DNA from: Diadema setosum
Taxonomy: Eukaryota; Echinodermata; Echinoidea; Diadematoida; Diadematidae
DNA length: 64,000 nt
Assembly: GCF_964275005.1 (NCBI RefSeq)
Contig: NC_092690.1
Coordinates: forward strand, 10,606,010 to 10,670,009
Direction: 5' to 3'
Shown piece by piece: positions 11,443-22,991 of this stretch (the first letter of the stretch is position 1; the number at the start of each line of letters is the position of its first letter). A model generated the notes under the pieces. The model ran no database searches. It was not told the DNA's origin and saw nothing but the letters and a program-made list of their open reading frames with translations. Position numbers and translations under genes: made by a program.

Positions 11443-14256
11443 GGGGCAATTCCACGGTAACTGACGTTACGCGTAAGGATTTTCATGAAATTGTTTATGT
11501 TGTAGTTTTGTGAATGAAAGCACCCGGGGCTTGTAATTAGCATTGATGAATGAGTTCATGAGAATGAAGAAATAGGTGGAAAGTTTTTCTCTCAAACTGC
11601 ATTCCTTATCACATAGCAAGTGAAAATGTGTCGGTAACTGACGTTACGGAAAAAGGACATGGGAAATTATGGTGTAGATTTAAATGGAAATATCTCATGT
11701 CCCTGACTTCTAAACTCCATGTGTTTTATATGGCAATATACCTAGGTTCTTAGGAACAGTTGTGCAAAATAATGTGCACTTCAGATATTTCCTTTTAGCA
11801 CCATGCCAATTTCAGTGAAGGCATGATGGTAACTGACGTTACGTAACTGACGTTATGCTTACATTTGCCATAGGGTTTACACATGGAAAATCATGATAAG
11901 GAATAGTTTTGTGATATTTTATAATTCTGACCTTTCAGAGTGATTTCTTTGATATGGAATCATACCTTGGTTCATCAATTACAAATACCCAAATGAAATG
12001 AAACATTAGTCCATTTTATTTGTGTATAATGAAAACTTAAAGGGAAACATGTCAGTAACTGACGTTACGTAACTGACGTTACACATACTTTTGCTATGGG
12101 GTTTACAAAGAACTAATTTATTTAACAGGTTATACTGCTGCAGTATACCAGTAACAATCCCAGGCATTTACTTAGCAACAAATTAAAACAAAATTTAAAG
12201 ACACAAATGGGATGGGGTCCTTAGGGGGCAAGCTCCCCCCCCCCCCCCCCCATGCCATAGCACAGTTGAGCAAAAATAATGTAATGCACCAGAGGATATT
12301 TCTTGACATTTGTCTTAAGATTGAATGCTTATTCAACAGTTATGAGTACACAGAGCCACTTAGATTCAGCGGTTCCAAGTATGAATATTGACATAACTAA
12401 GGTTTTTTTGTTGTTGTTGTTTTTTTTTTTTTTTTAATGAACAGGAAAGTTTCTATCTAGAGTACCCCACCCATAATGCCCTGCAGTACTACACAAAACA
12501 CAGATATTTTTGTGTGTGAAAAAAAAAATATCTTTCAGGTCATGGGGAAAAAACACATACAAATAAAAATATTCATAGGGCCTATATATGTATGAAATCT
12601 ACTGTGATATATTCTTTCTTCTTTTCTTCATTTTACTCCTTCTCCCTCAAGGCATTGTTAGGGCCATAAATAAAAAAAATGGTCTCCATTATCAATAATG
12701 ATTTAAATGAATAGTGTTACACTTCTAATATTTTTTCTGTGAAGAAGAATCATGCTATTTTGGTCAAAAGGGCATTATTTGTTTATTCCTTGCTTGAAGG
12801 AATGTAATTGTTTTTCTTTTCCTTTTCACTGGTATATCAAGGCTTGCAAATACATCCCAGATACCAAGAAATAGAACTTTGCAACGAAAGAATTCTAAGA
12901 TCACTATAAATGAATCTTCCTGTTCATAATTATCATGTATTACAAAAATGTCCCTGCATGAATGAAATAAAGTAATCAACAAATATGAAAAGTTTTTTTT
13001 TATTTTACCCTAGAATCACCTCTCACTTTGAGCAACATCAGTGTTAAACGTTGAGCAACATCAGTGTTAGTTTCAAACAGTAATGACAGTACATGCCTTA
13101 TGTCAGGCCTGCTTATGTACCATTTCAAGATGTTCCATAATAACTAAACCACACATTTAAGTGCAAGCGAAGAAATATATCTGTTCCTGCATTTGCCTTT
13201 AGGTAGAAACTTCACCAAGCTTCCAGAAAAAAAGAAAAATGCTAGCAAAAGTAGTCATTAGTTAAGATTATGAAACTGTTGGTATACAGCTGTACACAAG
13301 CTTTTTAATAGAAAAAGGTGGTTACCATGCAACCACGTCATTGATTAGGCCTGCAAATTTGGTAGCTTTATCATCCCGTAGGACTGTGAATGTACTGTAT
13401 AGTAATTTGAGTGCATTATATATTGCATGTGGTAAACCTAAACTTCCAGATGATTTAACCTTAAACTTGTGTTGAACAGAAAATCAAAGGCTCAACCCCC
13501 CCACCAAAAAAAAAAGAAAAGATAAATAAATAAATAAGATAAAATGAACAACAACAAAAATGTATCCATGGACATACAGTGTACCATGGTGATGACATCA
13601 TTCCCTATCAAAGTTCCCAGATGTATTGAAATGGCCTAAAGTAAAAACATTTGCCTAAGTTATAATTACTGACATGGTAACTGACGTTACATACTGGTAT
13701 ATGACGTTTCGGTAACTGACGTTACACATTTTGATGTGTTCATTTGACTCTCCAGTATGCCAAGTATCCTTATTTTCTGGGATTGAAAGGAAGGCATATG
13801 GGCATACATTAGAAATCCTAAGTTACATCATACAGCTCACTTTCTTTGATGAATAAAGTTAAAAATTCCTTGTTTTTGGTAACTGACGTTACATCCATCA
13901 TTGTCAAACTAATTAAAAGTTTTCATAAAATTCTTTAAAGCAACCAGCTTTTTCTTTCTATCATGTGGTAAAAGACTCGTCTGGTAACTACATACATGAA
14001 AAGATTGTTGTTTAGAGTACGAGTAAAGTGGATATACAGAGGGTAAATTATGTGACAATACACTCTTTCTTACCATTGAGTTATAGGCATATTTTAGCAG
14101 CCATTTTGAAAATCAAAATGGCCGCTTTTATTGAAAAACATAATGATTCTTAAAACTTCAACGCAAGTGTTGTCTGAAAATGTATGGTGTTTGACACAAA
14201 TATCATTTTGAATTTTCGGCATCTGTGTCCTACATACCGGGCCGTGGAATTGCCCA
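11443..14256. mobile_element. 2.8 kb non-autonomous DNA element with GTAACTGACGTTAC array
   Basis: The left end reads GGGGCAATTCCACGG and the right end (14242-14256) reads CCGTGGAATTGCCCA, matching in inverted orientation at 14 of 15 bases. TA dinucleotides flank both ends (11441-11442, 14257-14258), consistent with a TA target duplication. The first copy of GTAACTGACGTTAC overlaps the inner edge of the left terminal repeat, and all copies in the window lie inside. The interior is AT-rich, non-coding and includes a C-run at 12234-12251. TA targeting suggests a mariner-type or similar transposase; this is inference. Confidence 0.75.
11457..13892. repeat. about ten copies of GTAACTGACGTTAC
   Basis: Copies start at 11457, 11634, 11829, 11843 (last base T), 12055, 12069, 13677, 13697 (three changes), 13712 and 13879. 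Two pairs (11829/11843 and 12055/12069) are abutting 14-bp tandems. The motif is an imperfect palindrome, GTAAC-TGAC-GTTAC, and contains TGACGT, the ATF/CREB half-site. All asymmetric centres point the same way. Confidence 0.9.
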
Positions 14257-16252
14257 TAGACAGAGGACAATTCGAAGTGCATTTTGCTTTGGATGAGCCA
14301 GAAAAAAAGTTGCTGTTCTTGAAATGAAGACCAGACTTGTAACCTTCTAGAAAATCTTCACTCATTACTTGTAAAGTTGTAAAAATGTGCAATTCGAATG
14401 TGCAACTGCATGCCATGCATGCATCCTGCGCAGTGTGTAGCAGGGTTGTTATACAGTACACGCGTGGGGACGTGTAGCCCCGGAGACTGCGCCGGTAGTG
14501 TGGCGGCTGTCGCAGGTGTTAGGGGACGTGGTGACACTGACAGCTACAGCACAGCCACAGGCAAATTGCAGGCACGACACACGACTTGAGATTGGAGAAA
14601 TAAAGGATCTTAGCCGAGCAGAAACAAACCTAACAAAATCATAATTATTGACCATTTACTCACTTCAAACTTGTATAAACCGATGCTTGTTTTATAAGCC
14701 AATTAGACTGTAGAACTGTCAGAATGCAGAATAAGTTTCAGTACTCGACGTCACAGTACGGAATATGATCAACCCTCCCGATTTTACACGGCCGGGCGCC
14801 CGCCGCCGCGCCGCTAGTGTATAGCGCTGGCTAGCTGGTGACGGTGAAACGCAAATGGCGCCCGCCCTCTAGCGTTCAGCGGGGATAATCGAACCTGGGT
14901 CGGCAGCTGCACTGAAATCGATCTACGTTAGTACAGTGGTCAGAAGACTTCGATGGCATGGCTTGTGTCAACCTAAAATTTTTAAATTATATGCCTTTTC
15001 AGCGCTCTTACTTTCAAATTATCACTTCTTTATGTGAATGAAAGTGTACATTTTTGGAGTGAAAACTAGTCAAAGAATCCACTGTTATATCATATTTTCT
15101 CTAAAGCGTGAGGGTACTTTTTCTCCTCAAGAAAATGGCAAGAATTTTTGTCAACTTCACAATATGTTCGCTGAAATGTTATTTTGCAGTAATGCTATAA
15201 CCTCTCTTGAAAATTATGCTACAATTCTTGTAAGGCTTATCATATTTTGATTTTAAGCAATTGAAAAAAGGTTTGAACTAACAAAAAAAAAAATGATTTT
15301 TTTTTTTGTACGGGTACCTCTTGTAGGTTAAAATTTCAAATTAAGTTTCACAGACACAATACACGTTCACTCTTTTTTGCCATTTACTTTAAAAGAAAAA
15401 TATTTATATCTAGGAACAAAATAAACAGACCTTTAGCAGCTAATAGTATCACAGTGAATTTATTTAACTCCCTTTGAGCAGCATTTGAGCAATTTCATTT
15501 AAATTTTGGCACATGTGACAGCTATGAAATATATTGTGTAGTTGTGCAAATTTCATTTTCCCCATATTTTTTTCTCCATGTCTCCATTCCTTAATGAAAA
15601 TCATTGTTTATTCCAATACCTTACTCGGGTTATGAGCACTTGAATTGAGATAATACATGGCACACGTGACTACATGCTGTATTAGTGAGCAGAGTGTACA
15701 TTTTGTTCAATGTTGAGCGGCAAATTGCCATGGTATTCTTTTTTTTTTTTTCTCCAATAGAAAACATGCAGATGATTATTACTGGTTGAGCTGTCTCCAT
15801 GGGTGTTGGGTAGGGGTGTTACTCACGTTGAGAGATAGTTTTAGTTATCTATGAATTTATTATTTTTCTCTCTATCTTTCGCTCTTTCTCTCTCTCTCTC
15901 TCTCTCTCGCAGTTCTGTTTTGTTATCTGTCCAAATATAATGAAGTTAAAATGAAATGTTGCAAGGGAATATAGTTTACATGGAAATTTCAAATTCATAC
16001 ATTGTTCACTAACTGTATATGCATTTTTACACACAGTATAGGTTTTGATGTCGGTAGTCATTTAAGAGCTGACATACATATATGCAATGTATCATATTTT
16101 TTTTCTTAGTTTTTTATTTAGAAAATGACCTCTGATATCTGAATGGAATAAGAAAGATTGGTAGGTTCACATATCTCAAATTGACACTTACAAAGAAACA
16201 GTTGTTTTGTTTTTGTTTTTTTATGTATGCCTGTTAATAAAATTTGTATTTT
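14257..16252. other. CpG-rich patch and non-coding flank
   Basis: 14430-14930 is clearly richer in G+C and CpG than the rest, including a run of GGCGCCCGCCGCC-like sequence near 14800, a CGACGTCA (CRE-like) at 14746-14753 and GGCGCC boxes. It could be a promoter or CpG island, but I find no convincing first exon on either strand. The remainder is AT-rich with a CT microsatellite near 15880-15908. Confidence 0.35.
15880..15908. repeat. (CT)n microsatellite
   Basis: A run of TC/CT units interrupted once, followed by cgcag. Confidence 0.85.
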
Positions 16253-16427
16253 TTAATATTGTAAACTGACTGTTTTGAGTGCACCAGGTGGGTTGGGGAG
16301 GATGGCCTGAGGGCCTAAGTCATTTAGTTGGCTCTTTCCAGACCCGGGCTGCCCAACCTGGTGCCCCCTTACCACTCCAATGTACAATTTTCTGATTTCG
16401 AAAAATGTATTTGTGATTGAAAGCCAA

Positions 16428-16430
16428 ATA

Positions 16431-16474
<44 letters not shown>
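16428..16474. repeat. (AAT)n microsatellite after a possible LINE 3' end
   Basis: A run of ATA units follows CAAATAAAT. The 160 bp upstream (from about 16270) may be the 3' end of a non-LTR element, since such elements commonly end in TAA-type tails in invertebrates, but no coding part is attached. Confidence 0.6.
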
Positions 16475-16476
<2 letters not shown>

Positions 16477-16571
16477 GCTTATCATCATGACTATTACTTA
16501 CGTTTCTGTGAAATTTCTCAAGATATAATTTCAATCAGAGAATTTTATCTGCTCTTTATTTATTTATTCAT

Positions 16572-16644
16572 TTATTATTATTATTATTATTATTGTTATT
16601 ATTGTTATTATTGTTATTATTATTATTATTACTATTATTATTAT
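16572..16644. repeat. TTA-rich tail of the LINE fragment
   Basis: Imperfect TTA/TTG triplets, which on the minus strand form the TAA-type 3' tail of the adjacent LINE fragment. Confidence 0.8.
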
Positions 16645-16652
16645 CTCTATCT

Positions 16653-16903
16653 TCACAAGATATCTCTTGGAGATTAATATCACGTCAAGTTCGTACATCC
16701 TGGAACCTTAGACTTCCAGTACTTTTCTCAGGATTCGTGCCGTCCCCAGCAATGCTGCTTTTTGGAGCGTTTGCACTCGATCTGGCACACCAACATCGTC
16801 CAAGTGCCGTCGCAGCTGCTTTGGCGTTGTTCCAACGACAATGAGGGATCACCTTCGTTCTCATATTCCACAGGCGGCGAAGCTCTCTGGCAAGGTCTTG
16901 GTA
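16653..16903 (-). mobile_element. LINE (non-LTR) reverse transcriptase C-terminal fragment
   Basis: Reading the minus strand, one frame gives DLARELRRLWNMRTKVIP. After a one-base shift another gives IVVGTTPKQLRRHLDDVGVP, then DRVQTLQKAALLGTARILRK and a stop at 16710-16708. The RLWN...KVIP...VVG...TTPK...LQK.ALLGTA pattern is the familiar C-terminal tail of non-LTR retrotransposon proteins in marine invertebrates. The piece is about 65 codons long, contains at least one frameshift, and is followed on its strand by a TAA-rich tail (16572-16644). The clade is not determined. Confidence 0.8.
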
Positions 16904-16904
16904 C

Positions 16905-16951
<47 letters not shown>
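16904..16951. repeat. (TTA)n microsatellite
   Basis: About fifteen TTA units adjoin the 5' side of the LINE fragment. The fragment is thus bracketed by the same triplet repeat on both sides. Confidence 0.9.
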
Positions 16952-16954
<3 letters not shown>

Positions 16955-18182
16955 GGAGCGGTTCGGTTATGTGAGTCTATAACATAGATTATTGTAAGAC
17001 TCGGGTTCAGTTTTTGGTATGTCATTAAATAAAAATAGTTTCTATAATTTACTCGTTCATTCAATTTAATCAAAAGTTCTCTAGAGAGCTTTCACACTTT
17101 CCCGGATCGCGCTATACACATGCACAACAGGGACTGTTATTCAACACTGCATTTACACAATATAGATGGCTTATTATATAGATATAAACTGGACTTCTGC
17201 TTACTTGGATTTTCATGATTGAAACAACCACAATAAAATTACGGCAATACACAATATCAATACAGAGTTATTATAGGTTTCTTATTCAAATGAATACTTG
17301 ACAAGTAGTATTTGACTACTAGGAAAAAAAAAAAATTGGACCGGGGATTTGGAAGGTGAAGGGATGAAAATTGCTTGTATATAAACACTCATGTGCATGA
17401 AGCCGCTCCCTTTCAACCTTTTAATTTTTCAATATTTTACTCAAGACAGTGTGCACGAGCTCGTTGAATTTCAATTCTAAAATAGCAAAATCTCTCTCGC
17501 GTGGAAGGGGGTATCCCCCTCCCACACCCTCCCCCACAACACTTCGTTTTTTTTACTGGCACATTTAGATTGACAGATTCCAAAATGTTTTGTATATCTA
17601 AGTTTGCATCAGATCCATGACTTCAATTCTATTAAATGTACAAGTTCCTCGTTTAATTTACCTTTCCCCCGCTCGGTCGCTGTCGGTCACTTTGGAAATT
17701 GACAGTTATTTTCCGAATGATTCCACAAAAGTGCGCATCATTCTATGGTTGTAAAATGCAAACGTTCCGTTAGGGAGGGGGCTACCGTACCCCTTTATAC
17801 ACATCGTCTCCCTTCCTCTGGCAATAATTTGCACGTATCATTAATTTTAGTATAGGCCTACACGGTGATATCGTACACTCGGAACGAGATACCACAATTA
17901 AATCATTCAATTATCTGTGAATGCTTCTTTTTCTATTTTTCTTAAGAGAAAAAAAATCCAACTTTTCACCAAAAGCGTATACCAGATCGCTGAATTTCAG
18001 GTCTAAAAATGCAAAATATTCCTCGAGTGAAACGCCCCCCTCCCACACCCTCGCATAGATATTTCAACTCAAAGTTCCCCTTCCCCACTCGTGAAAACGG
18101 ATTGACGCCCATGTCCCTTCAAATCCATTCCTTCGTCCTCTCGGTCACTCCGCTCTCTCGCACATAGATTTTCTTGTTTTAA
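16952..18182. repeat. diverged direct repeat of unknown type
   Basis: Blocks near 17455-17570 and 17985-18090 share TGAATTTCA..TCTAAAA, GCAAAAT, CTCG.GTG and CCCTCCCACACCCTC in the same order, about 530 bp apart. They look like two degraded units of one repeat. No protein is visible. The rest of the stretch is AT-rich and unannotated. Confidence 0.45.
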
Positions 18183-18395
18183 AGGGGTCGTATAGTTTTG
18201 GTTGAAACCTAATTACAGGTTTCTAACATTTCTTTTTTTTTGTGAGATAGTGAGAAATCTCTTATGAAATATGAAAGAGCATGTAAGTCCATGAGGAATT
18301 CAACGTTTATTTGATGAAAATTGGTTTTGAAATGGCTGAGATATCCAAATCAGAGCCGCATTCTAATGAAGTGTGCTTGGGACCCACACTTTTAA
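18183..18395. mobile_element. foldback MITE, family B, truncated copy
   Basis: It starts after TTAA with AGGGGTCGTATAGTTTTGGT and shares GAGGAATTCAACGTTTATTT, GAAATGGCTGAGATATCCAA and GGGACCCACACTT with the full copy at 50452-50866. The right arm is missing. Confidence 0.7.
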
Positions 18396-18966
18396 CCCCA
18401 GTCCACGAAAGGGTTCAATGGTTCAAATTCATGTTGAACATTGAGTTGTTATGGTAACAGCTAGTATACAAATTAATTGTTATAGCTGAGTTTATTTTTT
18501 TCGGTGTTTGATGGGGTATATCAATCACATTGGATGATAGTTTTAGTTTTGATTTGTATGCATGCATGTGCTTTATCTTCATTTTTATGCTGACGACAAT
18601 GATGATTAAAAGTTTAGGGTTGGGGGTCGGGTAGAAATCAAAGAATCTCCTACATTTATGTTGAAGTTGCATTTTTTATAGCCTATTTATAAATGAAGCT
18701 AAGGGTTGGATGATTATATTGGAATTATATTGTATTTTTATGTTTTGAAGTTTGATATGGACTATGGAGTGAAGGGGTAGGAATCAGGGGTTGAGTGATA
18801 ATTTTTTTAATGATTGTTAAATGTTTCTTAGGGGCAACATGTGATGGTTCCCATGCCTACGGGCAATAGTAAATGTATTTACTTTTGTGTGCCCTGACCC
18901 TCATGTAGTCTCCATTAATTTCATTTTCATTTTGTGTAACGTGTACAGTACAGGGTATCCTTTGTA

Positions 18967-19366
18967 ATGTTCATTCTGGGTTTTGTTTCATGTTTGTAAT
19001 GTTAATGATATGTATTCTACATTCTTTACCTGGTCGAATAAATAATAATAATAATAATAATTGAACCCCAAAATGAACCCTGATTTCTTAGTGTGAGGAA
19101 TATAATGGTTATTTATGTGGAGAAGCTTTTTGACTGCTGCGAAGTGATGGCGTCATAAACATTATGTTGTTCATTCTGGGTTTTGTTTCATGTTTGTAAT
19201 GTTAATGATATGTATTCTACATTCTTTACCTGGTCGAATAAATAATAATAATAATAATAATTGAACCCCAAAATGAACCCTGATTTCTTAATGTGAGGAA
19301 TATAATGGTTATTTATGTGGAGAAGCTTTTTGACTGCTGCGAAGTGATGGCGTCATAAACATTATG
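18967..19366. repeat. 200-bp perfect-period tandem duplication with LINE-like 3' end
   Basis: Positions 18967-19166 repeat at 19167-19366, with one difference seen in about 196 aligned bases. Each unit contains TTTACCTGGTCGAATAAA followed by ATAATAATAATAATAAT, the kind of 3' end seen on L2/CR1-type LINEs, then unrelated sequence. Such high identity means very recent duplication or an assembly duplicate. Confidence 0.85.
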
Positions 19367-19377
19367 ACGTCATCACA

Positions 19378-19606
19378 TGAAGAGTTTGTTCGCAAAAACC
19401 GATAAGTCCATTTTTGAAGATTTTGAAGTACGGTATTCCTATTAAATGATATATTGGTCACTATATTACAAAGGTACATTTTTGAAGTTATGGTGAAAAG
19501 AAGCAAAAATTTTCTTATTATTCTCCTTATTTTTCTTGACCTTTTAATCACAAATATCTCCATTTGGCAAATATGGACTTATCGGTTTTTGCGAACAAAC
19601 TCTTCA
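19378..19606. mobile_element. MITE with GAAGAGTTTGTTCGC ends, copy 1
   Basis: The left end TGAAGAGTTTGTTCGCAAAA continues with ACCGATAAGTCCAT; the right end is its reverse complement, over about 34 bp with almost no mismatch. CACATG occurs directly outside each AAGAG/CTCTT end and may be a 6-bp target duplication. The interior is AT-rich and non-coding. A second copy lies at 22741-22991. Confidence 0.85.
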
Positions 19607-20517
19607 CATGGAAGACCAGAGGTGTCCTACATCACAGGATAATTCATGTTGATAACTAAATTCAATTGAATCGAAACAAAATTATGTAGAGACGGTTGGG
19701 CACTTGTTCATGATGTCACACCTGTAGCCTACACAATTTGGAACATTTGGTGTCGAACAAGGTCCGTTTGGCCACCCGTCTTGCCCCCCCCCCCCCCCCC
19801 CACCAAAAAAAAAAAAAAAAAAAAAAGGAGAAGAAGAAAAAAAAAGAAAAAAAAATAGTTGAAGAAGAAGAAGAAGATACACTGTAAAATGTGTATAGGC
19901 CTATATTCTAAAGCCTATGTCGGCAGGACAACGCGCAACCAACAAAAACAATCACAGAGAACGGCTTGAACTATTTCTAATTCTGGCAATTTTAATTTGA
20001 TTTCGCGCGATCTTCGTAAGTTGGAACGTCATTCGTGGGCAGTATTCCACGTTTGTTTTGCATTCGTATGTATCGAGATTGAGGAACGGGTAAGATACAG
20101 AGCGCAAATGATGACTTTATTCTCATATTTTAAGACGGAGTGTCATATGAGCCATACTTATGTTTGAATTGGTGCTTTATGCACGAGAATGACCTTTATG
20201 AATTGTTGATATTTGTAGTTTAAATGACCAGCACGCCAACCCGTAGTCCCACGTCTTAGAATTCGTGTATGCTAAAAATTTGTTATGACTAGTATAGTTT
20301 TAGGGCGCTAAACGTTAGAATGGGCTAGAATATAACCACCAACGCAACCATCGACCTTGAACTAACTGTGTAGGCAAGCAGTTAGGACGTTCTAACTTCT
20401 TATTCTTAGTACTTCAGTTCGGGAAACTCGCTCATTGAGTCATGAAAGTGGCTCCTGCTCAAAACCGTCTTCTTTAAAAGAGAGTAGGCCTAGGGCCTAC
20501 CATCAGGACAGTAGCAC
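19607..20517. other. non-coding stretch with a C-run/A-run junction
   Basis: A run of about 18 C joins about 22 A near 19784-19827, followed by GAA-rich sequence. Beyond that I see no gene or repeat. A low-GC interval with scattered CpG leads into the nested elements. Confidence 0.4.
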
Positions 20518-22250
20518 CATTCACTCTCCTACTACCTTGACTACCTAGGGCCTGCACTACTACGACGTACAAAGGGGTGTAGGTAGTCGGAGACGCGCGT
20601 TTAGACGTACCGTTAGTGCACCAGTTTTCGACAGGACCCAGATTTCGACACTCAGCAGATAATTCTTATTAAATTTTAGGGTAACATCCCCAGTATTCGG
20701 TCACTTAAGCTTTTTTGCAATATTTTTCAAACTAAAATAATACATACAGACATCATATCTACAGCAATGTATGTGAAATATATCAAATTTCTTTAATCTC
20801 AACTTTCATTTCGTTAAATATCTCACAGAATTGCACAAAATCGCGAAATATTTCACCTTGAAAATTCCCCAGTATACGGTCATCGGCTCCAGTATTCGGT
20901 CACGCGATGTGCGCGTTCAAAGTCAATGCGTGTTCAAGGCAGCTTGAAAAACGCGCACGCGCGCTACCTTGTTGGCGCAGAATTGCATCGGGGACGTTGC
21001 GGCGACCGTTGGTGACCGAATACTGGGTCCTCGGCACTTGCATTCAACCCTTGTACATTGGGACACTGTATCGGCACGTACGGACATTTTGTTTTTCTTT
21101 TGCGTTTTTGAGGATACCATTACACTCCAAGCTTGCGATAGGCGAAAAATCCCGCGAGAGAACGGCGTATTTCTCGATTTTTAGCGCTTTTTCGGCGACC
21201 CATACTCTTATAACTGGGCCTTATCCGCGCGCGCTTTTGGAAAGTAGCGCCGATTCTGCACTTTTGACGGTAAAATTTGGGATTTTGGATGGATTTTTGG
21301 AGGGGGCCAAGGGAGTTTCCTATTGTGAATGAGTGTGGAAGTATGTGAATTAATGTGATTTGCGTGTGTTGTGACAGTTGAACTTACTGGCTGGTGACTA
21401 GTGATAAGTGACCGAATACCGGGGGCTGACCGAATACTGGTGCCCTTACCCTATACTCAATAAATTTTACATGATACAAACGTCTGACTTCAACAATCAA
21501 CCAAGTTATCAATCACATTTCTAGTCTTATATAAACACCGTTTGTCACTTGTCATCATAATCCGACAGTAGAATATTTAGGAGAAAAGCAACACAGTGTC
21601 AGCAGAAATTTTGATGTCGGCCATTTTCAGGGGTTCAAACAATATGATGCATTTTGTATACATCGCCGTAAAATGAAATTCACCCATGCCGGATATCTTA
21701 CTTTAGTATCAGTTTGTTTGCCAAATCCTGATGTTAGAATTCATAATTGTCTTTAGTAATTTCATGGCTGAATTCGTGATAAATGAGCAAACTTGTAGAA
21801 AGAGTTGGCTTTGAGAATGTGGCACCAGATTTTGGCATTCCCATAATAAGACACGTTATTTATAGAGGAAACAACAAGTTCTTGCGCTGGTACTTTGCTG
21901 GTTTGCGTCCACAATGCAGTGTACGCATACTGTACGCGCCATGTGATTTAGGCCTATGTGTGATGCGCGCTGTGATTGTGTCGAAAAATGATGCTGGGTG
22001 TCGAAATCTGATGCCAGCGACGGCGTGACGGAAATCGCTAAAATGGAACACGAGTGCATTCAAACTGGAATTCGTTCAAGGCATATTATAATTGGCCTTT
22101 GTAGCTCAACTTCACATCGAAATTCCGAGGTAAAACGGTGCAGTATTGATGGTAAACAAGGAAATGTGCTAAAGTGTCGAAAACCGGTACCCTTACCACT
22201 GCTTACTGTACGTCTCCGACTACCTACGTTGTAGTATAGGAGAGTGAATG
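20518..22250. mobile_element. 1.7 kb DNA element with TTTCGACA motifs, carrying a nested element
   Basis: CATTCACTCTCCTA at 20518-20531 matches the inverse of 22237-22250 exactly, and GTAGGTAGTCGGAGACG (20579-20595) matches the inverse of sequence near 22211-22227. TTTCGACA-type motifs occur as two forward copies on the left (20625, 20642) and three reverse copies on the right (21979, 21999, 22184), in contexts such as CCCAGATTTCGACAC. A second element with its own ends (20679-21451) sits inside. No transposase frame was found. Confidence 0.65.
20679..21451. mobile_element. 0.8 kb DNA element with CCAGTATTCGGTCAC array
   Basis: The left end GGGTAACATCCCCAGTATTC continues GGTCAC; the right end, reversed, reads GGGTAAGGGCACCAGTATTC then GGTCAG. 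TA lies outside both ends (20677-20678, 21452-21453). Six motif copies: forward at 20690, 20869 (ATACGG variant) and 20889; reverse at 21012, 21408 (ACCGG variant) and 21426. The arrays are therefore inverted toward the two ends. The interior is unusually CpG-rich for the window and has frames up to 141 codons, with no recognisable protein. Confidence 0.75.
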
Positions 22251-22740
22251 CCATTCATATAACACGCAGATGAGGAGTGAAGCAATAAGGACGTTTACAG
22301 ACCTGATTTCAGCCACAGATTTCGGTGAGTTTTTGACGTAATTAAACAAAAAATCGCATACCGATTATTGAATGATTATCATAGATTACGATAATTCCTT
22401 GTATTTTAGTTTTCCACGATTAAAAAAGATATTCATGAAGGAGTCGCACAACCACACTGAAAAATGACAACGTCTGCGAAGGAATAGAGGTGCAGCCGCG
22501 TTTGTCGCGGCTGCCTGTAGTTACCCCGTCATACAAATGAGCACTTCCAGGCGCCGGCCACAGCACAGGCCAGGCAGGGTCCTCATACTCAGTCATGAGG
22601 CCTGGCTTTGTGCTCAACTATTGATACACAGCCCAGTTGCTGTAAGTAGCGACAAGATGCTCATGACATGACTGAGGCCTGCTGTTCACTTCTCATCCAT
22701 CTCACATCTGACATATTACTGTTTATACAACTGGAATATT
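22251..22740. other. possible CHEK1 5' region
   Basis: GATTTCG|gtgagttttt at 22318-22334 is a fair splice donor and could end a non-coding first exon of CHEK1, which needs one because its coding exon follows an acceptor at 23861-23863. This is inference. The rest of the stretch (22430-22620) is moderately GC-rich, with no supported gene. Confidence 0.2.
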
Positions 22741-22991
22741 TGAAGAGTTTGTTCGCAAAAACCGCGAGAAGACCATTTTTTAAGATTTTGAAGTACGGTC
22801 TCTGTCATAAAGTACAAAATAATACCTTTTAATAATCTATTGGTCACTACATACAAAGGTATATTTTTGAAGTTATGGTTAAAAGAAGCAAAAATTTTCT
22901 TATTATTCTCTTTCTTTTTTTTTTACCTTTAATTGCAAATATCTCCATTTGGCAAATATGGTCTTATCAGTTTTTGCAAACAAACTCTTCA
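22741..22991. mobile_element. MITE with GAAGAGTTTGTTCGC ends, copy 2
   Basis: It starts TGAAGAGTTTGTTCGCAAAA and ends TTTTTGCAAACAAACTCTTC. It shares the internal sequence TTTTGAAGTTATGGT.AAAAG and GCAAAAATTTTCTTATTATT with the copy at 19378-19606. The terminal repeats are slightly more diverged than in that copy. Confidence 0.85.

Noticed and set aside
6756-13892. CRISPR-like array of short repeats
   Set aside because: Motif copies are irregularly spaced, occur in both orientations (first element), and the window is eukaryotic with spliced genes.
14398-14655. Short frames in the CpG-rich patch
   Set aside because: Overlapping frames on both strands with no domain or splice support; GC-rich sequence alone explains them.
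16253-16534. Leucine-rich 93-residue frame
   Set aside because: It is translation of a TAA/TTA microsatellite, not a protein.
16593-16974. Poly-leucine and poly-isoleucine frames
   Set aside because: Microsatellite translation on the strand opposite the LINE fragment.
20907-21332. 141-codon frame inside the 0.8 kb element
   Set aside because: No recognisable domain; CpG-rich composition reduces stop codons by chance, and overlapping frames on both strands are equally long.
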